Part shown: one piece after another, positions 38,901 through 48,578 of the stretch
Numbering within the stretch: the stretch's first letter is position 1
How the letters are laid out: each line of letters begins with the position of its first letter
Assembly: GCA_029298735.1 (NCBI GenBank)
Contig: JANSLP010000124.1
Coordinates: forward strand, 22,218-86,217
Length of the DNA: 64,000 nt
From: Ophiostoma sp. CBS 140.51
Lineage: Eukaryota > Ascomycota > Sordariomycetes > Ophiostomatales > Ophiostomataceae
Reading direction: 5' to 3'
Translations under genes and position numbers: made by a program
The notes under the pieces: model-generated
Seen by the model: the letters and a program-made list of their open reading frames with translations, nothing else
Told to the model about the DNA's origin: nothing
Databases searched by the model: none

Positions 38901-41900
38901 CAAACGGAAAGTGGTAGATCCTCCGTCCCAACAGCCCCGACGTCTTGGCCACTAGCATCTCCAGCGCCTGTTTGGACTGCGCCTTGGCCACCAGCACGCG
39001 GACAAGGCTGTCACCGTCGGCAAGACTCGAGGCGACCATGGGCACAATGACGGACGACTTGCCCTCACCCATGTTGAGCTGCATGACGACGTTGCCCTTT
39101 TCTGAAGACGACATGTGGGCGGCAATATCGCGCTGGACAGCGCGGATGGTGATGCCGCTTTCGACTTCCAGCAGTAACCACTCGGGGTGCTCGGTAGGCG
39201 ACCAGTTGGTATGGCCGACGTTGGCCAGTTCCTTGTTGAACTCGGCCTCGTGGGCGGGGCCTGACAGTGACAGCAGACGGGTGGCGCGGTGGAGAGCCAC
39301 GAGGGCTAGGGCGTAGTCAACAATCGCCGTCTTCCATTCGGTGGAGAGAAATGTCCAGCGCCAGGTGCACAGCTGGCTGAGAAAGACGGTGGGCGACAGT
39401 CGAGGAAACTGCCGCAGTCCCGGCAGGGCCATCTTGTAGCTGCGGACGAGATTCTTGTAGAGAGTGTCGACATTTTCGCGGCAGGCTTTGAGGTGTTTCT
39501 GGAGGCGGTACTTGAGGTCGGGGGCGTGGACCACAGCTGTCGACGAGCCTGCTTGCCTCCAGCGGCCACTCCTCCGGCTGGCCGCCTCGTACTTTTGCAG
39601 ACTCTGCAGACTGTCCCCCAGCTTGTCCACATAGGCGCGTTCATTGTCGCTCTGGGCCTGGACATGGAGTCGCTCAAACATGGAGGAGAGTTTGTCGAGG
39701 TGGTCGTCGCTGGACGTGCTGTTCTGTACTGCTGGCAGTGGCCTCGGCTGAATGTCGTTGATGTAGCTCGACACCAGGCGTGGACGGAGCACCACCACAG
39801 GCGACTGGAAGACGCTCTTGAGAGGCACGAAAGCGTAGCCGCTATCACGGGACGGCCAGTTCTCTGCTGACGGCGACACGTTTGGAGGCGTGACCGGCAA
39901 CACTCGACAGCGCTGCACACCCCGTGCCAGCCCGTCCAGGTACTCTCCAAACAAAACATTGTCGTGCCACAACCGGAACAGCGGCACAACACCTTCCATT
40001 GCCTCGAGCGTGTTGATGTACTCGTGGTAGTTTGTATCACTAGGCGTGGGTGGCAGTGACGTCGGCCAGGCCGCCAGGAGGGAGTTGATGAACTGGTCCC
40101 TCTTTTGCAGTCGGGCAGTTTCATAGGTTCTCCTCTGCGAGTCGAGCGATGCACCCGCCATGGTTTTCGCCTCTGGACTCGAGTACGAGCTGAAAGGCCT
40201 CAAAGCATTGTTCACCACATCCAGTAGGTCACTGCGGACAGGTTCCTTCCCGACAAACAAGTTGAACGATGTCCGCGGCGGTGGTGCACACGACACGCCC
40301 ACAGCCGGCTGGGAAAAGACGACCCACAGCGTTTGCAGGGCCTGCATGTCGGCACTGCTGTTGTACGCGAGCGTGGCCAACCAGACGCCAAATGTGTACC
40401 TGTCGACACTGCCCGAGGCCAGCAGCTTGTGGACGCGGCACCAGTGCCGGATAAAGAGGACAGCCATGTTCTTGAGCCAGGCGGCGTCGTAGCCGATAAA
40501 CTTGTCGCTGAGAGACGCGTCGGGGCCCTGCGTGGACTCGCGCGCAGAGGAGCCGCGGAGGAGTCTAAAGAGGGTGGAGGAAAGATCAGTGTTGGGAGGG
40601 AGGGGGATATGTCCAGCTGGGTACTGGGACATGGCCAGTCTTGCGGCAGTGTAGACCCGCGCGGTGCGTTCAGGGTCGGTGAGCTGGGCGTCTCTGCCGC
40701 TGTACTGTCGGTCCTGTCTTGTCAGAGAGGCCTCTGCGCCGAAGCCAGAGAGCCGGAGAAAAGAGGACATGACTAAGTCTCTCTCTACTAAATCTCGGTC
40801 GACTGTTTTGCGCAGACTGTCCCATATCTCGTTGAAGAATAGTGCATCCTCTGGATAAAAGATCAACGACGTCTCATACTCTTGGAAGATGTGGTCGACA
40901 GCTGTGAACAAGCCGCCGTGTTGGGCCAGGAAGCCCAGTTTGTTGTTCCAGTCGACACTTTGTGCCATGGTAAGGTGGGATGGGTAGTAGTGTCGAGCAG
41001 GAGAGAGGGCGGCAATCTTGGCGAGCAAGTCAATGCTCGTCCGGTCCAGCCGGCCAAAAGAGAGCAGTGATGCCGACTCCAATATGGACAGCGCCCGCTC
41101 CGTTCCCGTGTGGCCCGTCAACCGGTCCGGTAGGCAGTGCGACGTCAGTGCGTGCAGGTAGCACAGCAGCACTTTGCTGGGGAGGTCGCCGTTGTCCACC
41201 ACGCTCCCGAGGAGATCGTCAATCTCGTACGCCTGGACGCGGTCAGCTGTGCCATGAACGACGGACACAGATGTATGCCCAGACGTCGTCTTGAACTCGA
41301 TTTGACCCCCTGGAATGAGGACCATCTTTTTGGCAGACAGTTTGTGCTCCACGACCAACTTGCTCTGCAGACCAACGAGCGTGCCGACATCTTGACTGGT
41401 GGCGACGGCATAGTCGCGAAACTGGCGGCACTCGAGCAGGTCGGAACCGGCGGCCAACAAAAAACTGATGCCGAGGCGGGGCAGTTCAATCTCGAGGCTG
41501 TTGGTCGAAGGGACGTGGACAATATGAATGTTGAGAGCGTCTTCGAGGGGATTGAGTGTCTGGTGGAGGATGGAGGCCGTCTTGCTGTGAATGTTGGCGA
41601 GGGAGCTGCCATCACTCTTGGAGAGACGGCGGTCACTGTCAACAGAAGACAGTGTCCACTGTTGGGCAGCAGACGACCACGGCCTGTCAATAGGTCGGAA
41701 CTCGACTGTATCCTTGTCCAAATCGACCCAGTGCACATGCTCTTCGACAAACGACGTCGGAAAGTAGTTGTGGAACAGTCGGGGTGGCAACAGAAACCAC
41801 ACACGGCCGTCGCAATCAGTGGCTCGCACTGTGAGATCCCCCTCTCTCAAGGCAAACTGCAATTGATGTCCATGGTACAAGGTCTTTCCGGCAAACCGCA

Positions 41901-44900
41901 GTCCTGGCTCAGTACTGGGCATCACTTCGAGCGCGGTGTTGCCAAACAGCACCTGGTACAGTGGATGGGCCTCGTAGTCGGGCGGGAGGCGGGCCAAAGG
42001 AGAACCGTTGACGAGAAACTCGGCGGTCAACAGGTTGAAATGGAGGGTGGGGACGTCGTCGTTGTCACCAGTTGAAACAAGCAAGTGCTGGTGTGGTTGT
42101 GGGAGCGGCTGCCATTGGGGGCCTGGCTGGTGTGTTGTCCAAGACTGCGAGATGGCCTTGTCCAGGGGGTTGGCAATGGTCGTCGATGACGTCTGTAGAC
42201 GCTCTCTGTGCCCGTACATGATATGTCTCCATCTTGCCAGCAGAAGTACTTTCAGAGTGTCACTGCTGTCAATCGTTGTCGGCTTCTTTTCCTGGACGAG
42301 CATGGAGCACTCCAAGAGGATGGCCACGTCTTCAGCAGCGAGACCCTCAAAAACATCTCCATCAACATCAAAAGACGAAATGCACACAAGTGCGACATCC
42401 AGTGCCTGTCCGCGGAACTGTTCTCTCTCGTCGTCTCGGGTAGAGGAGGATGCTCTCTCTGACAGAAGGCGGGTCCATGCAACAGCAGTCTGGCGGGCGT
42501 TGGCCAGGAAAGAGATGCATCTCAACCGCGCTTCCTCGTCAGTACTGACTGACAGCACCCGCGTCGTCACCCACACCAGAATACCGAGTGTCAAATGAGC
42601 CATCCAATTGTCTTTTATGCGGGCGTGTGTGTCAAAGACGGCGTTGAGTAGTGCTCCCACGAACGCCTCGTCATGCAGCACAACGTGCCCTCTACGTGCA
42701 GCCCAGTCGCCACGGCCTGGAGGACCGGCTTGGTACACCACCTGCAAAACAAACAGACACGTCTCCATCTGCCGAAACTCGACGGCCGGCATAGACAGTT
42801 GGACCAGCAAGTTCTGCCACTGGATGTTGAGGCCCAAAGGAAGGGAGGCCAATACTTTGAAGGCGTCCAGGTTCATATGCTCGGGGCAGGCGTGCTGGTC
42901 GGCCAAAGCTTCATTGGGTGGGCAGCCGTGGGGTGCAGACCAGGTTCGTCGCAAGAACTTCTGGAGAGAGGCTGACGTCTCTGGCAGGGTGTATGTGCAC
43001 CCATCGGTCAGCTTGTCGGTAGGGTCAGGAGCGTCGGTCACGATGCCCAGGACAGTGTCAAAGTAGATGTACTGCAGCCCGTTTGGAACACAGACGTCCT
43101 CCTGTGTTGGGGCATCAGCAAGTGCCACCGACTTGCCGTTTGTGACGACATATGGTTTCGTCGTCGAGCGCAGACCGAGTCGGTGCGTCCCTCCTTTAAA
43201 CCATCCTCGCAGCCCAGTGTAGACCCGTGGACTATAGTCGGTGTCGAGTGATGTGGGGTCGTTGACAATACTCCCCAAAACGTCATGGGTGACGTACAGT
43301 GTGGCATCCCGCCAGGCACTCACAGTCTTTGGCACCTGCAGCTCAAACACGGTCGACTTGGCCTCGAGCTCGTCGTCCGGCAGTGGCCACTCGTGCACGT
43401 CGATCTGCAGATTCTCGGCTGCTTTTAGGAAGTTGTGCCGCCGGCACTCGGGGTGGTGCACCTGCTCAGCATTGCCGTAGCCGTCGTTGCGACGGACATA
43501 GTCGCAGCGGGTCGTGCTGGCCAGCCGCTGGAGGTGGTGGTATTCTTTTGTTTTGGCAGCGAGCTCTTCGATCTTTTGTCGTCGCTCATGCCGGGCGTGC
43601 TTTTCAATTTCTTTTCTGAGGGCTTGGTGGTGCGGGGAGTCGTCGAAATAGCGGACACCGAACGACGAGTCGGTGCAAAACGAGCGGAAGACGGAGGACT
43701 GACAAGAGGCTTCTTCCGAGCGGTTGTGCAGATAGGCCTCCATTCTGGCCAGTCTGTGCATTTGTGCACCGCGGGGCAACAAAAGTGCCTGCAGGACCTG
43801 TCCTGGCAGCTCGTGGTCGTAGTCTTGGAGAAGGGTGCACTGTGCCGTGGCAGCCATATCACAGGCGGCCCACAGTTCCATGAGAGTGAGCACCATATGC
43901 GACCGACTCTCTGGGTTGCCGGCGTACTCTTCTTGGGCCGCTTTGTGGTACTCTTTCATGCACTTGAAGAGGGCACGGCAAGTATCTGGTCTGTCCTTGG
44001 TGGCCTGGATCCAGGGGCCCATGTGGTTCTGCACCCATGCTTCGAGAGCGAGCAGTTGGAAGTGATGGTAGTCGGCGGGGAGTGTGTCGTCCAAAACGGG
44101 TAGTGTGTCTGGTAAAAAGAGAGGTAGACGTCGAGATGGGTCTGGAACAAAGTCCGTCTTATTGTTGCTGGTGTCGCCCGTGCGCAGGTCTGACAGGTAC
44201 TGCTCCAGCTCGGGCAACGGAAGGCGAGTATCTTTGTCAAGGTCGACCGTCTTGAGCGATGACAGCCACTCCCCGTATGGCCGTCGGTCTGTTCTTTGGA
44301 CGCCCTCCCACCGTCGGCTGATGAGTTCTATTGTCGATTTGACGGTGGCCGTCACGGACTGCAGCCAAGCATGTTCCCGCACCGTCTTGTCGCCCAGCTT
44401 GGACACCCGTCTCTGCAGCTTGCTGACCAGGACGTGGAGGATGTCTGTATCGAGCTGGTCCACCGAAAAGGACCGCACCAAGGAGGCCAGGTAGTACACC
44501 ATGAAGCACTTGTACAAGTCGTCGTTGCCGGTGCTCCTGACGAAAAAAGACTGGAGAGACAATCTCAACAAGAGATACATGGACGACCGCCGCCATGGCC
44601 TGCCCGTCCCGGACCACATGGCCTCGTCGCGTGTGTTTTTGGTGATCCTGGGAATGTCCGCCGGCTTCCCTGCCGCCATGAACATGTTGGCCAGCAGCTC
44701 GGTCACAAGGACAGGATCCTTGGTGTCCTTGTCGTCTGAAGAGTCGTCTCCTCTTCGTGTCCTCCGGGTGCGTGCCTTGACGTCCGCCGTGTCTTGGCAG
44801 CTCATCTGCGCCAACACTTGGGCCACTGCCCGCTGGAAATCGCCATGCCGGGCTGTCGGTGTGTCCACGAAGAAAGCTGGACCGGGGAAGGATCGTGTGA

Positions 44901-45404
44901 GACGGCCTTTTGTGGACGTGACTGGCCCGTGGGGTGGTGACAATTCAAATGTCTCGACAAGAGGGTCGCCATCGCCCGTCCTGGAGACGACAACGCCCGC
45001 ATTCTGGGCCGCAATCGGGAGGCAAAGCACGCCGCCTGCCGGTCAGTCCATGTAGCCATATGTTAGAAAAGAGTCGACTCACCATTTGTGACGACCTCAT
45101 GGAGCGCCTTGGACACGTCATCCTCGTACAGAAAGCCCGTGGTGTCGTCGCGTGTCTGCTGCAAACGCGAAATCATGCGGTGGGCGATTGCAATGGGTGT
45201 CGCGAGAGGTGAGGTGGGTGGTAGTTGACTTTCCAACTCAGCGAGTGCCCGCTCGACTGTCGACACGACCAGAGTATCAATGGCCGTGGCATCGTCTTCT
45301 TGGCTGTCTGGCAGCTGTGGCGGAAGGAACACATGGTGAATCAAAGAGGCGGTCCTGCCTGCTGTCAGGGACAGGCTAGGGAGTGTGACGGCGGACGCCA
45401 TCAT
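35980..45404 (-). CDS. Giant helicase-like ATPase with DUF6606, DUF3638 and DUF3645
   Basis: Two exons, 45083-45404 and 35980-45035, with a 47-nt intron (GTGAGT donor, CTGAC branch, CAG acceptor) encode 3,125 residues in an unbroken frame. The N-terminus HHVFLPPQLP matches the DUF6606 start. Near residue 2,096 is a P-loop, QLNMGEGKSSVIVPMVA, the signature of DUF3638; the G-E-G-K-S form recalls SecA-type ATPases. A Walker B-like V-D-E-S-D-E-I lies at about 2,225. DEAHTRGTDLRLP (about 2,675) and ACMRMRQLGQGQS (about 2,711) look like superfamily-2 motifs of the second helicase lobe within DUF3645. Such proteins occur across fungi and other eukaryotes, usually as one very long polypeptide, and no biochemical function is established to my knowledge. 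No signal or membrane segments are obvious. All key motifs are intact, so the gene looks functional. Confidence 0.92.
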
Positions 45405-46786
45405 TTAGTGTCCGTTAACGCCGTCGCAGTACGGAGTCCTTTCGTATGGAATAAGCATCAATGGCTTGAGGAAGTGAGTATGTCGTACGTGTAACGGTGA
45501 AGAATTGAGATGCAGGTTGAATGCGACAGTCTCACATCACGATACTCGCCCTCGCGTGCTCTGTCTCGCCCCTGAATGTGAAATGATGAAATGAGATGTT
45601 GATCTCGAAATTGAAGCCCACTTCCAATTTCACCAATTTACGTTGTTGATAACGAGCGCCTGTCCCCATTCTGCCGAGAACCAGTACCAATTTGGCGGGA
45701 TACAGCGTGCATTTCGCGCCGCGTTTCAGGTTCTGTGGGGGGGCACTCTAAAAACTTTAGGGGTCTAAAAACTTCAGGGGTCTTTGCGGGGTGTTCCGGC
45801 GAGGCCCAGCGCATTTCGCCCATTTCGGTCGGTTGGGTTCGTGGTCGTGTGCCAGCCAATAGGGGTTTAGGGGCGTTGCAGGGATCAGTTGAGGCTTACG
45901 AGAGCAGCATGCATTTTGTGAATCCACGCCGGCCTTCAGTTCCGCCGACAAAATTGAATCCGCATCACCTCTTTGTCAAGAATGTCGACCCAATCGTTTG
46001 ACACAATCGACGACGCAAAATCATGAGCGACATGTCAGTGTCGGTGGTCTACAACTCCCTATCGAATGTTCAACACTGCATCTTTAGGCACAGGTTCTCG
46101 TGAGTCCATAACATCTGCTTCAAGCTTGCATTGTACTTTCAGCACGCCTTGCTCTCCTTGCTCTTTGTCGCCAGCCGCTGTGTCGTGTTTTCGACATATC
46201 TCGTTTGTTGTCTGTATTGCGTGCAGTGAGAGAGGCAGCTTACCTCTTGTCTTAAAATAGATAACTAGGCAGAAACAGACACGGCTTAGAGGTAGTTCAC
46301 GGTGAGAGAGACGGAATACGGCATGATACGTTTATGTCAACGTCTGTCAAGGATGCACACGGAAAAGAAACATTGTGACTCACTCCACGGAAACCACACA
46401 CAGTAAATCACGTACCACGAAACGGATGTCTTGCTCCGTCGTCCGTCGACCGTGCCAATGCGTATGAGGAAGGTGGGATCCTGATGGAACGAGCCCGTCT
46501 GACCCGACGTCGGACGGCCGAGGTCGGCGCTAAGTGACAACAGGCAGGTGTTGAGGCGGCACGCCATGCAAAAGGATCAGATACGTTCTTTCACCGTAAA
46601 TACGGATCTGATAACGGATCTGATAAAAATGTCTAGCTTTTTGAGTACAGGTTAAATAGCCCAAAGACCGCTTTTTTTCACTGCTTCTTTTCACTGCTCT
46701 GTTTTTGTCCATTTCTTTTTTTTTTTTACTCTTATTTGCATCGTCAGCCCTGTTCTTCATATTTCTTTCTTCCAGCAGCAAAAGCA
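45405..46786. other. Divergent intergenic region, giant gene / DHA1 carrier
   Basis: 1,382 bases with the promoters of both flanking genes. It has a 17-base tandem duplication at 45747-45780 (listed separately) and, before the carrier, T-rich leader with T10 near 46716-46728. A 64-codon frame at 46066-46260 is not convincing. No RNA gene was recognised. Confidence 0.4.
45747..45780. repeat. 17-base tandem duplication
   Basis: Two adjacent copies of TCTAAAAACTTYAGGGG differ at one base (T/C). They lie in the spacer about 345 bases upstream of the giant gene. Confidence 0.85.
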
Positions 46787-48382
46787 ATGGCAGACCCAGA
46801 ATCGCTCGACACGATCGTGGCGACACCGGATCCCGTCGCACTTCGATCCGACAAGAAGCCTGTCGATGTCGAGATGGTGCCTATTTCCAACAAGGCGAAT
46901 GAAACCGCTGCAGACATTGGGGACGTCGCCGACCCGTTCCTTGTCGAGTTTGACCGCCCCTTCGATGCCGACAACCCACAGGACTGGACAGCCAGTCGAA
47001 AGTGGATGGTCACCGACGTCTTGTCCGCCACGGGGTTTTGCCGCATCATGGTCTCGACAATTATGGCGCCCGCGCTGCCCACCATCGCTGCCGAGCTGGG
47101 CATGAGCTCGACCGAGTCGGCCATGGCGCTGTCGAGCTACCTGTTGGCCACCGCCTTCGGGCCGTTGGTCACCGGGCCTTTGTCGGAAGTGTACGGCCGG
47201 CAGGTGGTGCTGCACACGTCGAGTATCTGGTTCCTGGTGTGGAACGCCGTGTGCGGCTTCGCCCACACCAAGGGTGCTTTGATTGCCTCCCGTTTCTTGG
47301 CCGGTTTGGGCGCCAGTGCCATCTACGCCCTGGCAGGCGGCGTGCTCGGCGATATTTGGCGGCCCGAGCAGCGAGGGCGCTCGCTCGGCATTTATCTGTT
47401 GATCCCCCTGCTTGGCTCCGCCGTCGGACCCATTATTGGCGGCTTCATTACGGTGCACACCACATGGCGCTGGATGTTCTGGTCCACGTCCCTCTTCCAG
47501 GCAGCCATGGTCGGTGTCGCCCTGTTTAGTTTTCACGAATCGTATGCCCCCTTACTGTTGCGGCGCCGTGCGGCACGTCTTCGCCGCGAGACGGGCGACA
47601 ACCGGTACCGGTCGCCGGAAGAAGAGAGGGAGAGACTCGCTAGCAGCAGCGCCGCCGCCATTCGCAATAGCCCTCCTCCCTCGAGGGCCGTCCGTCTCAC
47701 GCGCGTGTTGGCCCGCGCCCTCATGCGCCCGCTCCGTCTGCTGTTTCACCACCCCATCATCCAGGTCTCCTCTGTCATTACCGGCTTTGGGTATGGCATG
47801 CTCTACATTGCGCTGTCGACGTACTCGGAGATGTGGACGATCCAGTACAACGAGTCGATCGAGATTAGTGGTCTGCACTACATTGCCGTCGCCGGCGGCG
47901 AGTTGGTGGCGTCGCAGGTCGGCGGACCCTTGATGGACTTTTTGTATGCACGCACCCGGCGCATCCAGGGCTCCATTACACCCGAATCGCGCATCCCCCT
48001 CATGTTTCCTTCGTTTTTGCTGTCCTGGGCAGGACTTGTGGCCTACGGCTGGGTCGCCCAGTACCGTCTGCACTGGTTCGTCGTTGACATTGCCGTCTTT
48101 GTCATGAGTTTCGGCATGCAGCTGAACGGCCTGCCTCTGACGGCCTACGTGATTGACGTCTACGGCGACCAGACGTCGAGTGCCATGGCCGCCAACCAGT
48201 TCGTCAAGAGCCTGTGTGCGTTTCTGTTCCCGCTCTTTGCGCCCAGCATGTACCAGCGACTGGGCTATGGCTGGGCGAATGTGGTGATTGCCTTTGCGTG
48301 GGTGGTCATTTCTGTGCCGCTGGTGCTGTACATCTGGCGGCTTGGTGCCAGGCTGCGGGCCAGGGCGGCAGTCATACTTTGA
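46787..48382 (+). CDS. MFS multidrug-type carrier, DHA1 family
   Basis: A single exon of 531 residues. I chose the ATG at 46787 (MADPESLDTIV); upstream in-frame sequence is T-rich leader. The layout is that of 12-helix drug:H+ antiporters: an acidic cytosolic N-terminus with the motif FDADNPQDWTASRKW just before helix 1 (D-x-x-N-P-x-x-W is typical of fungal DHA1), MAPALPTIAAELGMSS, GPLSEVYGRQVVLHTSS (motif A), FLAGLGASAIYALAGGVLGDIW (motif B/C region) and LGSAVGPIIGGFI (motif C, G-x-x-x-G-P-x-x-G-G). The central loop (about residues 265-320) is Arg/Ser-rich. Relatives export fungicides, polyamines or mycotoxins. It is not near any biosynthetic genes in this window, so general detoxification is the safest guess. 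Confidence 0.88.
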   Translation: MADPESLDTIVATPDPVALRSDKKPVDVEMVPISNKANETAADIGDVADPFLVEFDRPFDADNPQDWTASRKWMVTDVLSATGFCRIMVSTIMAPALPTIAAELGMSSTESAMALSSYLLATAFGPLVTGPLSEVYGRQVVLHTSSIWFLVWNAVCGFAHTKGALIASRFLAGLGASAIYALAGGVLGDIWRPEQRGRSLGIYLLIPLLGSAVGPIIGGFITVHTTWRWMFWSTSLFQAAMVGVALFSFHESYAPLLLRRRAARLRRETGDNRYRSPEEERERLASSSAAAIRNSPPPSRAVRLTRVLARALMRPLRLLFHHPIIQVSSVITGFGYGMLYIALSTYSEMWTIQYNESIEISGLHYIAVAGGELVASQVGGPLMDFLYARTRRIQGSITPESRIPLMFPSFLLSWAGLVAYGWVAQYRLHWFVVDIAVFVMSFGMQLNGLPLTAYVIDVYGDQTSSAMAANQFVKSLCAFLFPLFAPSMYQRLGYGWANVVIAFAWVVISVPLVLYIWRLGARLRARAAVIL

Positions 48383-48578
48383 GGAGCGCAGTGGTGCCTG
48401 TATATAATCGAATGATGACAAGTTACGAGGAAGACAAGACAAGAAAAGAACGCACAGCTGTGATATTGCTGGTTTCAGAAATCAAATAGATATTAAAAAG
48501 TAAACAGAACTAAATACAATGCTTGCTGCTCGCTTGCTCATTACTCGCTTGCTCAAATCATAAAAGTGCAACCTCCCC

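Noticed and set aside
35980..45404. Polyketide synthase, NRPS or transposon origin for the giant ORF
   Set aside because: No ketosynthase, adenylation, reverse transcriptase or integrase motif is present; the P-loop and DUF3638-type blocks explain it.
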